Of a stretch of DNA of 64,000 nt, positions 1-8,505 are shown one piece after another; the first letter of the stretch is position 1; every line of letters begins with the position of its first letter. The position numbers and the translations under genes are program-made. The stretch covers positions 9,056-73,055 of the forward strand of contig CAYFNH010000001.1 of assembly GCA_964344435.1 (NCBI GenBank), written 5' to 3'. The notes beneath the pieces were generated by a model. It did not search any database. It was not told the origin of the DNA and saw only the letters and a program-made list of their open reading frames with translations. This DNA comes from Thiopontia sp964344435 (GTDB lineage: Bacteria; Pseudomonadota; Gammaproteobacteria; GCF-002020875).

Positions 1-966
1 TGGCCCCTCCCCCCGCATCGGTGAGAAGTAGCTGTAGGCGCTGTAGGCCAGGCCACGCTTTTCGCGTACCTGCTCGGAGATCTGCGATACCAGACCACTT
101 CCACCCAGGATATGGTTGCCGACATAGAGCTCGAAGTAGTCCGGGTCTCCCCGCTTCAGCACCGGATGGCCCAACAGCAGGTGGCTCTGTACCGAGGGGT
201 AGTCGATCTTCACCATCTCTCCCGGCCGGGCGGTGGTGGCAGAGGGTAGCGCCGGGGCCGCCTCCCCCGCCGGTAACCGTCCCACCACCTGCTCGGCAAT
301 CTCCTCGGCACGGCTGCGGTTGACCGAACCCACAATCGCTACCAGTGCATTGTTGCCGACATAGTAGCGTGCATGGAACAGCTGCAGGTCATTGCGCTGG
401 AGCGCCTGAACCGTCTCTTCGGTGCCACTGCTGGGCTCTGCATAGGGGTGGTCACCGTACATGGCCCGGTAGAAGGCGTGGCTGGCAATCGTTCCCGGCT
501 GCTGCTTTTGTGCCTGCAGGGCAACCAACTGGCGGGCTCGCTCGCGCTCCAGTGCCTGCTGCGGGAAGAAGGGGTGGTGGATCACATCGGACATCACCGC
601 CAGCGCCCGCTCCAGCAACGCAGCCTCGGTGAGACTGCGCAGGGAGACAATGGCCATATCACGCAGTGATTCGAAGCCAAGCTGTACGCCCAGGCTGTCG
701 ATCTCTTCCGCGATCGCCTCCTCTCCCCGTTTGGCAGCCCCGGTTGCCAACAGGCCGTTGGTCATGGCGGCAATTCCCCCCTGCTGACCATCCCGGGCAC
801 TACCGGCATCGAAGATCACCCGTACATCCACCATCGGCAAGTCGGGGGTATGGACATAGAGCACCCTGGCCCCGTTGGAGGTCTCCCAGCGCTCGATCTG
901 TGGAGTAGCCAAACTGTTCCAGGAGAGCAGCAGCCCTGCCAGCAAAACAATCCATTTAGTATGCAT
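1..966 (-). CDS. M16 family peptidase-like protein, non-catalytic partner (3' end beyond window)
   Basis: The reading frame starts with ATG at 966 and stays open to base 1, giving 322 residues without a stop, so the C-terminus lies outside the window. It opens with a signal peptide (MHTKWIVLLAGLLLSWNSLA). The region that would hold the zinc motif HxxEH instead reads GGIAAMTNGLLATG, so this is the inactive subunit type. The conserved substrate-binding stretch VREKRGLAYSAYS of M16 proteins is present near residue 305. Its start overlaps the end of the upstream catalytic M16 gene by 11 bases, so the two are probably translationally coupled. In known two-subunit M16 enzymes one subunit carries zinc and the other helps form the chamber; this pair fits that in the periplasm. 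Substrate unknown. Confidence 0.85.
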   Translation of the reverse strand, partial: MHTKWIVLLAGLLLSWNSLATPQIERWETSNGARVLYVHTPDLPMVDVRVIFDAGSARDGQQGGIAAMTNGLLATGAAKRGEEAIAEEIDSLGVQLGFESLRDMAIVSLRSLTEAALLERALAVMSDVIHHPFFPQQALERERARQLVALQAQKQQPGTIASHAFYRAMYGDHPYAEPSSGTEETVQALQRNDLQLFHARYYVGNNALVAIVGSVNRSRAEEIAEQVVGRLPAGEAAPALPSATTARPGEMVKIDYPSVQSHLLLGHPVLKRGDPDYFELYVGNHILGGSGLVSQISEQVREKRGLAYSAYSYFSPMRGEGP

Positions 967-2320
967 GGTGCTTCTCCCCGGTTTCAACGGATGCAATCTG
1001 CTGGGGCTCCAGCACTGCGGTGGTAAGCCGATCCGGATCGAGATATTTCTGCGCCACGGCCATCACCTGATCGGCGCTAACCTTGCGGATGTTGTCGGCA
1101 TAGCGCTCCATCTCCCGCCACTCCAGGCCGATGGTCTCCAGCGTACCGATCTGCATCGCCTGGTAGAAGACCGAATCCTGCTCGAACACCTTGCCGGCCA
1201 CCACCTGCGCCTTGACCCGCGCCAGCTCCTGCTCCGTAACCGGTCGCTTCTTCATCTGAGCAAGCTGCTCCAGCAGTGCCACCTTCACCTTCTCTACCGT
1301 CTGCCCCTCTGCCGGTACCCCCTCCAGCAGGAACAGGGTCTGCAACCGGTCGTAGGGGTCATAACCAACCCCGGCACTGGCCGCAATCTGACTGCCCCGC
1401 ACCAGATGCTTGTTGATGCGGGCGCTATCCCCGCCATCCAGCACATAGGCCAATACCTCCAGCGCATAGGGCTCCCATGCGACCTCTGCGGTGGTCACCG
1501 TCGGTACCGGGAACCCCATCAACAGATAGGGCACCTCGGCTGGCACCCGTACCGTCACCGAACGTGGCCCCAGCTGCTTCACCTCACTACGTGGCTTGGG
1601 GGGTGCCAACTCGGAGGGTTCGAGCGGGCCGAAGTGCTGTTTCGCCAATGCGATCACCTCGGTCGCATCGACATCCCCTGCCACCACCAGAGTGGCATTG
1701 TTGGGGGCATACCACATCCGGTACCAGCGTTGCAGATCCTCGATCGAGTAGTTGCGGATATCATCCATCCAACCGATGATCGGATGGTGATAGGGGCTGG
1801 TCTGAAAGGCGGTCGCCATGAACTGCTCGTAGGTGAGAGAAGTGGGCTTGTCCTCGGTGCGCATGCGCCGCTCCTCGGTCACCACATCACGCTCCTTGAG
1901 GAACTCCGCCTCCGGCAGGGTCAGATTACGCATCCGGTCTGCCTCCAGCTCCAGCGCAATCGGCAGCCGACTCTTCTCCAGGCGCTGAAAATAGGCGGTA
2001 TAGTCCTGTCCGGTAAAGGCGTTCTCGCGCCCTCCGTTCTCGGCAATGATTTTGGAGAAGACATTGGGACCCACTTTTTCGGTCCCCTTGAACATCATGT
2101 GCTCCAGCATGTGGGAGATTCCGGTGATTCCATCACTCTCATAGCTCGCCCCCACCTTGTACCAGACCTGGGAGACCACCACCGGAGCGCGATGATCCTC
2201 CTTCACGATCACTTTCATGCCATTATCGAGCATCGCCTCGGTGACCTCCCCTGCAGTGGCAGCAGCGGCCAAAAACAGTGCGGCCACCAGACCACACCCA
2301 CGGTTCACTTGTCTATTCAT
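956..2320 (-). CDS. M16 family zinc peptidase, catalytic subunit (pitrilysin/MPP-like)
   Basis: A 454-residue protein with an N-terminal signal peptide (about residues 1-23) and the inverted zinc motif HMLEH at residues 70-74, followed by MMFKGT as in processing-peptidase-like M16 enzymes. The downstream acidic helix with the third zinc ligand (TLPEAEFLKERDVVTEE) is present. It should cut peptides in the periplasm. The following gene encodes the matching non-catalytic subunit, and the 11-base overlap suggests one mRNA. It is transcribed divergently from ftsY, as commonly seen in gammaproteobacteria. Substrate unknown. Confidence 0.9.
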   Translation of the reverse strand: MNRQVNRGCGLVAALFLAAAATAGEVTEAMLDNGMKVIVKEDHRAPVVVSQVWYKVGASYESDGITGISHMLEHMMFKGTEKVGPNVFSKIIAENGGRENAFTGQDYTAYFQRLEKSRLPIALELEADRMRNLTLPEAEFLKERDVVTEERRMRTEDKPTSLTYEQFMATAFQTSPYHHPIIGWMDDIRNYSIEDLQRWYRMWYAPNNATLVVAGDVDATEVIALAKQHFGPLEPSELAPPKPRSEVKQLGPRSVTVRVPAEVPYLLMGFPVPTVTTAEVAWEPYALEVLAYVLDGGDSARINKHLVRGSQIAASAGVGYDPYDRLQTLFLLEGVPAEGQTVEKVKVALLEQLAQMKKRPVTEQELARVKAQVVAGKVFEQDSVFYQAMQIGTLETIGLEWREMERYADNIRKVSADQVMAVAQKYLDPDRLTTAVLEPQQIASVETGEKHHAY

Positions 2321-2472
2321 CCTGAATCGGTTTCCTGCTGAAATGATGACGGAATTGTAACCGAGAAGACCCGCCCCAACGCGAGAAGTTCCGCTACGCG
2401 GCCCCGCTGTTTATTGGGTACACTATCTCCTCTTCGCAAGGCACCACAAAGGCACCACACCGGATTACATGC

Positions 2473-3513
2473 ATGTTTGGATTTGGCAAAAAGAGAGAGA
2501 ACGACCCCCTTCCTGAAAGTGAGGAGGCTGTGGCAGAGGAAACCACACCCGAGCCAACCCCCGCAGAGGCGCCGATTGAAGAGGCGACTGAGAAGCCGAA
2601 AAAGGGGCTGTTCGGACGCCTGCGCGAACGCCTCAGCCGTACTCGTGAAAATCTTGGAGACGGACTGGGTGACCTGCTGCTTGGCAAGAAGGAGGTTGAC
2701 GACACCCTGCTGGAGGAGCTGGAGACCCGGCTGCTGATGGCCGATGTCGGCATCGAGGCGACCGAGGAGATTCTCGGTCAGCTTCCCAACCGCCTCAAGC
2801 GCCGGGAGAGTGGTGATCCAGAGGCGCTGATGAAGGCCCTCAAGGAGGGGATGCTGGAGCTGCTCACCCCTTGTGAGTCCCCACTGGTGGTGACTGATGA
2901 GCAGCCCTATGTCATTTTGATGGTAGGCATCAACGGGGCCGGCAAGACCACCACCATCGGCAAATTGGCGAAGCAGTTCCAGAGCCAGGGCAAATCGGTG
3001 ATGCTGGCAGCAGGCGACACCTTCCGTGCCGCAGCCGTGGAGCAGCTGCAGGAGTGGGGGCGACGTAACGAGATCATGGTGGTGGCCCAACAGACCGGTG
3101 CCGATAGCGCCTCGGTACTCTACGACGCGGTCGAATCGGCCCGGGCCAAAAGGGCCGACATCCTGATTGCCGACACTGCCGGGCGCCTCCATACCCAATC
3201 CAACCTGATGGAGGAGCTGAAGAAAGTAAAGCGGGTGATGCAGAAGCTGGATGCCGCCATTCCTCATGAGATCATGCTGATACTGGATGCCGGCACCGGG
3301 CAGAACGGTGTCCATCAGGCCGAACAGTTTCATCAAACCGTTGGGCTCAGCGGCATCACCCTGACCAAACTGGATGGCACCGCCAAGGGGGGGGTGATCT
3401 TTGCCATCTCCAAACAGCTGGCGCTGCCCATTCGCTTCATCGGTGTGGGCGAGGGGATCGACGACCTGCGCCCTTTCCGGGCGGAGGAGTTTGTCGAAGC
3501 ACTGCTCTCGTAA
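2473..3513 (+). CDS. ftsY: Signal recognition particle receptor FtsY
   Basis: A 346-residue SRP GTPase that docks ribosome-nascent chain-SRP complexes at the inner membrane. The first 50 residues are a short, acidic, Pro/Glu-rich A region. The NG domain follows, with the P-loop GINGAGKTT near residue 153, DTAGR near 234 and TKLDGTAKGG near 298. It contains an intact run of eight G (3387-3394), a useful control for the C-run frameshifts elsewhere in the window. It is divergent from the M16 pair. The start chosen is the ATG that gives the standard MFGFGKK N-terminus. Confidence 0.97.
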   Translation: MFGFGKKRENDPLPESEEAVAEETTPEPTPAEAPIEEATEKPKKGLFGRLRERLSRTRENLGDGLGDLLLGKKEVDDTLLEELETRLLMADVGIEATEEILGQLPNRLKRRESGDPEALMKALKEGMLELLTPCESPLVVTDEQPYVILMVGINGAGKTTTIGKLAKQFQSQGKSVMLAAGDTFRAAAVEQLQEWGRRNEIMVVAQQTGADSASVLYDAVESARAKRADILIADTAGRLHTQSNLMEELKKVKRVMQKLDAAIPHEIMLILDAGTGQNGVHQAEQFHQTVGLSGITLTKLDGTAKGGVIFAISKQLALPIRFIGVGEGIDDLRPFRAEEFVEALLS

Positions 3514-3712
3514 CCGGCTACAAAGTACTGCATCAATGAACTTTCAACAGGATTGATATCAATGGTTTTAGCAGGTGATTGACTTGCCTGCTTGCGGTAC
3601 ACTTCGCCTCTTTTCATCAGCCTGACCGGAGCTCGAAACCGAGCCGGAGGCATGAACCTGAGACTCGCAACCCACGCTACGGCAGTGAGAATAGATGAGG
3701 GAATCGCAAACA

Positions 3713-4255
3713 ATGGAGCAGTACCACGGAACAACCATCCTCTGCGTCCGCCGCAACCATCAAGTGGTCATCGGTGGAGATGGCCAGGTATCGATGGGCA
3801 ATACGGTGATGAAGGGCAATGCACGCAAGATCCGCCGCCTCTACCATGACAAGGTAATTGCCGGTTTTGCCGGAGGTACCGCCGATGCCTTCACCCTGAT
3901 CGAGCGTTTTGAAGGCAAGCTGGAGAAGTACTCCGGCCACATGGTGCGTTCTGCCGTTGAGCTGGCCAAGGATTGGCGTACCGACCGCATGTTGCGCCGA
4001 CTGGAGGCGTTGCTGCTGGTGGCCGACGAGAAGGAGACCCTGGTGATTACCGGAAACGGTGACGTGATTGAGCCCGAACATGGTGCCGTGGCCATCGGCT
4101 CTGGTGGCCACTACGCCCTCTCTGCAGCACGTGCGCTGCTGGAGAACAGTGAACTGGAAGCCCGGGAGATTGTGGAGAAGAGCATGGGGATCGCGGCCGA
4201 TATCTGTGTCTTCACCAACCAGAGCCTGGTGGTTGAATCCCTCGGCGAAGAGTAA
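3713..4255 (+). CDS. hslV: ATP-dependent protease HslVU, peptidase subunit HslV
   Basis: A threonine protease of the proteasome beta type that forms the dodecameric core of HslVU (ClpQY). The frame is open from 3695, but the ATG at 3713, preceded by an AGG-type ribosome binding site, gives the normal length (180 residues). The protein begins MEQYHGTTILCVRR; the catalytic threonine is the first T of TTI, so a six-residue propeptide must be removed, longer than the single Met of E. coli HslV. Other family signatures are GDGQVSMGNTVMKGNARK and IGSGGHYALSAARAL. hslU follows 71 bases downstream. Confidence 0.97.
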   Translation: MEQYHGTTILCVRRNHQVVIGGDGQVSMGNTVMKGNARKIRRLYHDKVIAGFAGGTADAFTLIERFEGKLEKYSGHMVRSAVELAKDWRTDRMLRRLEALLLVADEKETLVITGNGDVIEPEHGAVAIGSGGHYALSAARALLENSELEAREIVEKSMGIAADICVFTNQSLVVESLGEE

Positions 4256-4326
4256 GCCCATCGGTCAGTGCCGCCACTACCTTCCAGACAATGATTCACA
4301 GCATTTAACAACGGATTGATTTAAAG

Positions 4327-5664
4327 ATGAATGAGTTGACTCCAAGAGAGATCGTTCACGAACTGGACAAACATATCATTGGTCAGAGCGATGCCAAGCG
4401 TGCCGTCGCCATCGCCCTGCGCAACCGCTGGCGCCGGATGCAGGTGAGCGATGCACTGCGCTACGAGATTACCCCGAAGAATATCCTGATGATCGGTCCG
4501 ACCGGTGTCGGCAAGACCGAGATTGCGCGCCGCCTGGCGCGCCTGGCCAACGCCCCCTTCATCAAGGTGGAGGCAACCAAGTTTACTGAAGTCGGCTATG
4601 TGGGCAGAGATGTGGAGTCGATCGTGCGCGACCTGGCAGACATTGCCATCAAACAACTACGCGAAGAGGCGGTTGAACAGGTCAAGGGACGGGCCGAGGA
4701 TGCGGCCGAGGAGCGGGTACTGGATGCGCTGCTCCCACCGGTACGTGGTAGTGGTTTCGACACGGAGTCCGAGCCGCAGGAGGAGTCCTCCACCCGGCAG
4801 AAATTCCGCAAGAAACTGCGTGAGGGTGACCTGGATGAGCGTGAGATCGAGATCGAGGTGGCCTCCCCCAGTCTGGGAGTGGAGATTATGGGACCTCCGG
4901 GCATGGAGGAGATGACCTCACAGCTGCAGAACATATTCCAGAGCATGGGAGGCAAACCACCCAAACCGAAAAAGATGCGGGTACGGGAGGCCCTCAAGCT
5001 GCTGCTGGAGGAGGAGTCTCACAAGATGATCGACGAGGAGGAGATCAAGTCCCGCGCCATTGAGCGGGTAGAGCAGAATGGAATCGTCTTTCTCGACGAG
5101 ATCGACAAGGTGGCCCAGCGCAGCGAGGGGCGCAGCGGTGGCGAGGTCTCACGGGAAGGGGTACAACGTGACCTGCTGCCACTGGTTGAGGGGAGTACCG
5201 TCAGTACCAAATATGGCATGATCAAGACCGACCACATCCTCTTTATCGCCTCGGGCGCCTTCCACCTCTCCAAGCCTTCGGATCTGATTCCGGAGCTGCA
5301 GGGCCGGCTGCCGATCCGGGTGGAGCTGGAGGCGCTGAGTGTGGAGGACTTCACCAAGATCCTCTCCGAGCCGGATGCCTCGCTTACCGAACAGTACACC
5401 GCACTGATGGCTACCGACGGAGTCAACCTGCGCTTCGAGGAGGACGGCATCCACCGCATTGCCGAGTTCTCCTGGCAGATCAATGAAAACACCGAGAACA
5501 TCGGAGCCCGCCGCCTGCATACCGTGATGGAGCGACTGCTGGAGGAGATCTCCTTTGAAGCGGCCGACCGCAACGGAGAGGAGGTGGTGGTCGATGCAGC
5601 CTATGTCGACCGGCATCTCTCCGAGCTGGCAGAGGATGAAGACCTGAGCCGCTATATCCTGTAA
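4327..5664 (+). CDS. hslU: ATP-dependent protease HslVU, ATPase subunit HslU
   Basis: A 445-residue AAA+ unfoldase of the Clp/HSP100 group that feeds proteins into HslV. It starts MNELTPREIVHELDKHIIGQ, has Walker A GPTGVGKTE near residue 58, the family-specific I domain (about 110-240), Walker B VFLDEIDKV near 254 and the C-terminal ERLLEEISF and LSRYIL tail that inserts into HslV. It forms an operon with hslV. A GGA-hairpin palindromic repeat lies just after its stop. Confidence 0.97.
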   Translation: MNELTPREIVHELDKHIIGQSDAKRAVAIALRNRWRRMQVSDALRYEITPKNILMIGPTGVGKTEIARRLARLANAPFIKVEATKFTEVGYVGRDVESIVRDLADIAIKQLREEAVEQVKGRAEDAAEERVLDALLPPVRGSGFDTESEPQEESSTRQKFRKKLREGDLDEREIEIEVASPSLGVEIMGPPGMEEMTSQLQNIFQSMGGKPPKPKKMRVREALKLLLEEESHKMIDEEEIKSRAIERVEQNGIVFLDEIDKVAQRSEGRSGGEVSREGVQRDLLPLVEGSTVSTKYGMIKTDHILFIASGAFHLSKPSDLIPELQGRLPIRVELEALSVEDFTKILSEPDASLTEQYTALMATDGVNLRFEEDGIHRIAEFSWQINENTENIGARRLHTVMERLLEEISFEAADRNGEEVVVDAAYVDRHLSELAEDEDLSRYIL

Positions 5665-5677
5665 TATGAGTCGTCTC

Positions 5678-5787
5678 AAAAACAGTGGCAGTCTTGATCT
5701 GCAACCGTTTGTGGGCAGGGATGCCCACAGCCGAGCGACACAAGGATGTGCTTGATCGGGTTGCAGGCAGGCGCTGCCACTGCTTTT
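5678..5787 (+). repeat. Intergenic palindromic repeat, copy A
   Basis: This lies between hslU and the DUF971 gene. The outer arms AAAAACAGTGGCAG (5678-5691) and CTGCCACTGCTTTT (5774-5787) pair, and inside them TGCAACC pairs with GGTTGCA. Two small hairpins sit within: GTGGGCAGGGATGCCCAC (5711-5728) and CACAAGGATGTG (5739-5750). The core GCGACACAAGGATGTGCTTG is shared with copy C and, with changes, copy B. Both flanking genes read in the + direction, so this copy would be transcribed in the GGA sense as 3' UTR of hslU or leader of the next gene. Confidence 0.85.
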
Positions 5788-5854
5788 GGAAGCATTGACA
5801 TTCAGATGAAGCACGCATCAAATTGAGGAGCCTGTTTTCAAGGAGCTGTAACCC

Positions 5855-6244
5855 ATGAGCGAAAAGCGAAGCCTGACCCCAACCGAGATCCGCTATGACA
5901 AAACTGCACGGACTCTCACCCTGAATTACGAAAATGGCAACTGCTGGCAATACAGTGCAGAGTTCCTGCGAGTCTACTCCCCCTCTGCCGAGGTGCGTGG
6001 CCATGCGCCCGGCGAAGAGATTCTACAGGTGGGCAAGGAGGATGTGGCCATCGAGAAGATTGACCCGGTTGGCAACTATGCCATCTCCATCAAGTTTGAT
6101 GACGGCCATGATACCGGCATCTACTCCTGGGAATGGCTCTACACCCTGGGTGAGAAGCATGACGATTACTGGCAGGAGTATCTCAACCGGCTTGAGGCGG
6201 AAGGAATCGAGCGCATGACCACCTCGGAGCGCCTTGCAACCTGA
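5855..6244 (+). CDS. DUF971 family protein (gamma-butyrobetaine hydroxylase-like N-terminal domain)
   Basis: A 129-residue soluble protein made almost entirely of the DUF971 domain: PTEIRYDKTARTLTLNYENG, the SAEVRGH segment and the FDDGHDTGIYSWEWLYTLG block. The domain resembles the N-terminal part of gamma-butyrobetaine hydroxylases; stand-alone versions are common in proteobacteria and have been linked to Fe-S or metal handling. An hslVU-DUF971 order is frequent in gammaproteobacteria. Function not known from this sequence. Confidence 0.9.
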   Translation: MSEKRSLTPTEIRYDKTARTLTLNYENGNCWQYSAEFLRVYSPSAEVRGHAPGEEILQVGKEDVAIEKIDPVGNYAISIKFDDGHDTGIYSWEWLYTLGEKHDDYWQEYLNRLEAEGIERMTTSERLAT

Positions 6245-6284
6245 TAGAACCTGAAGAGGATCACCTGGCGTCGGGCGAGGATTA

Positions 6285-8497
6285 ATGCGTAAAATCGAGT
6301 GGAACGAGGGCATGAGTGTCGGTATCAGCGCCATCGACAACGACCACCGCCGTCTGCTGGAGACCATCAACGAGTGGAGACCATCAACGAGATCAACACC
6401 GCCATCACCGAGGGCAAGACCGGCGAGCTGATTGAGCCCATCTTCCAGCGCCTGGAGCAGTACGTGGTTGAACACTTCAGTGCCGAAGAGGTGCTGATGG
6501 AGCAGTGCAACTACCGTGGGCTGGAGCGGCACAAGCTGCAACACCAGAAATTTTTCGAGAAGATCCCCCAGTTGCGCAACAAACTGCTCACCGCCAACAG
6601 CATGGAGGTGGCGATGGAGGTGAGCCTGTTTCTCTCCAGCTGGTTGATGAACCATGTCATCATGGAGGATATCTCCTACGCGCAGCCAGCCAGTGCTGCC
6701 GGCCTCTCGGATCACTCGGAACAGAGTGAGCAGCCACTACAAGGGCTACTCAACTGGGCCATATCCGCAATACCTCTGCGACGACGCATCCACCTTGGTG
6801 CCCTGGTGCCCATTACCGGCCTGCTGTTACTGATCAGCACTACCCTGTTCGACCACTATCAGGAGAGCAGCCGTATCCAACAGCTGCTGGGGCTGTCAAA
6901 TCTGGCTGCCGATATCAACCTTGTCAGCCACCGCCTGCAGGCCGAACGCGGCCTCTCTACCGCCTTTATCAGCTCTGGATATCAGCACTTCGAGAGCGCC
7001 CTGCAAGAGCAGCGATCCAAAACCAACCGGGCCACCACACGTTACCTTGGCAGTGTTCAGCAGCTCTCCCCCCAACTCTCCTCAGAACTGCTGCAAATGC
7101 AGCAAACCGCCCGCAAGCGAATTGCTCAGCTGTCCCAACAACGTATCCAGACCGACCAGCAGCGCCACACCATAGCGGCCATGCAGAGCTACTATACCGA
7201 TACCATCCACGCCCTGCTGGCCATCTACCATGCGATGACCGGGCTGACACAGGATCAACAGCTCAGTGGCCATATCCAGAGCATCTCGGCCCTGGTTCAG
7301 ATGAAAGAGGCCAATGGCCTGAAACGAGCGCAGGGCACTGCCATCCTGCAGGGAGAGCTCTCCCCCACTGTCGGGCTTCAACTGCTTTCGAAACTGATCG
7401 GTGAGCACACCGCCTACCAGCGTATTTTCAGTAACAGCGCCGACCGGCAACAGCAGCAGCGCTGGCTGGCACTCTCCTCCAGCAGCCCCCATGTGGATGC
7501 AAAGGCGGCTGAACAGGTGCTACTGCGTTACCTCAGCGAAAATACCTCACAGCAGCCATTTGCGGCCGACCACTGGTTCGCACTGATGTCAGAACGAATG
7601 GATCAGACCGAGAGCTTCATTGAGCAGGTACTGCACGATATCGAACTCCGCGCCAGGCAGCTGGCGGATGAGAGCCGCCAGCAGCTTCTCCTCTCAACCC
7701 TGTTATGGCTATTGCTGCTACTGTTCACCTCCGTGCTCTCCTGGCTACTCAGCCGCAGCGTGATCGAGCCCATCCACCATCTGACCGAAGGCATGGAGCT
7801 GCTGTCCCAGGGGGATCGGGGTACACGCTTCTGTCAGCTCTTTGCCAGGGATGAACTGCGCAAACTCTATGCGGTCTACGAGAGTAGTCGGCGCAATCTG
7901 CTCAAGTCCGATATCTCCATCAATATGCAACTGCTGAAACAGGAATTTACCTATGACCTGAGTGAACGCCAGCGCGATGCGTATGCCGAACTGGCCTCGA
8001 CCGATTCACTGACCGGGGCCATCAACCGGCGCAAGTTTCTGGAGCTGGCCGAGAGAGAGTTGCTACGTGCCCGTCGCCAGCAAACCATCCTCTGCTGCCT
8101 GATGCTCGATATCGACCATTTCAAGCGGGTCAATGACGAGTATGGTCACGACGTGGGGGACAAGGTACTACAGTCCTTTTTTCAGACCTGTTACCGCACG
8201 GTACGGGAGTGTGATCTTGTAGCCCGGATTGGTGGGGAAGAGTTTGTGGTACTGCTCACCAACAGTGACCGCACCAGCGCCCTCTCACTGGCTGAGCGCA
8301 TTCGCAGTGAGGTGGAGCGGCTACAAATTGCAGTGAGTGCACAGGAGGAGATTACCATTACCGTCAGCATCGGCCTCTGCTGCCAGTTGATCACCTCCCA
8401 GAACATCGAAATGCTGATCAAGGAGGCCGACAATGCGCTCTATGCCGCCAAGCATCAGGGGCGCAACCGGGTTGTGGTCTGCAGCACAACAGAGTAA
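6285..8497 (+). CDS. Hemerythrin-NIT-HAMP-GGDEF diguanylate cyclase, N-terminus frameshifted by a 17-bp duplication
   Basis: The hemerythrin start MRKIEWNEGMSVGISAIDND is encoded from the ATG at 6285. A perfect tandem duplication of TGGAGACCATCAACGAG (6358-6374 and 6375-6391) then shifts the frame, and translation would end at a stop near 6427. The other frame, open from a GTG at 6299 to 8497, carries the rest. Removing one copy gives a continuous 731-residue protein. It would have a hemerythrin domain with diiron ligands (DNDH, HFSAEE, RHKLQH, NHVIMED), a membrane segment near residue 165, a periplasmic NIT-like sensor (AERGLSTAFISSG), a second membrane segment, a HAMP linker and a C-terminal GGDEF domain. 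The active site is GGEEF with an RECD inhibitory site five residues before it. The cyclase half looks functional; as it stands the oxygen-sensing half is lost. Confidence 0.85.
6358..6391 (+). repeat. 17-bp perfect tandem duplication
   Basis: Two head-to-tail copies of TGGAGACCATCAACGAG occupy 6358-6374 and 6375-6391 inside the hemerythrin coding region. The unit length is not a multiple of three, so the second copy breaks the frame. Deleting either copy restores LLETINEINTAITEG, the expected hemerythrin helix. This is seen directly; whether it is a real mutation or an assembly artefact cannot be told here. Confidence 0.97.
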
Positions 8498-8505
8498 GTT
8501 GGCCA

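Noticed and set aside
875..2341. Long open frame on the + strand (488 codons)
   Set aside because: It lies wholly antisense to the M16 peptidase gene, whose signal peptide, zinc motif and length are convincing; the His/Leu/Arg-rich translation has no family features.
2438..2464. Direct repeat of AGGCACCACA before ftsY
   Set aside because: Two short copies in a row with no partner elsewhere; too short to distinguish from chance.
3626..3647. Small CCGG/CTCG hairpin before hslV as a riboswitch or thermosensor
   Set aside because: The stem is short and interrupted, does not cover the hslV ribosome binding site and matches no known riboswitch.
4261..4326. Separate promoter for hslU in the hslV-hslU gap
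   Set aside because: No convincing -35/-10 pair; co-transcription with hslV is sufficient.
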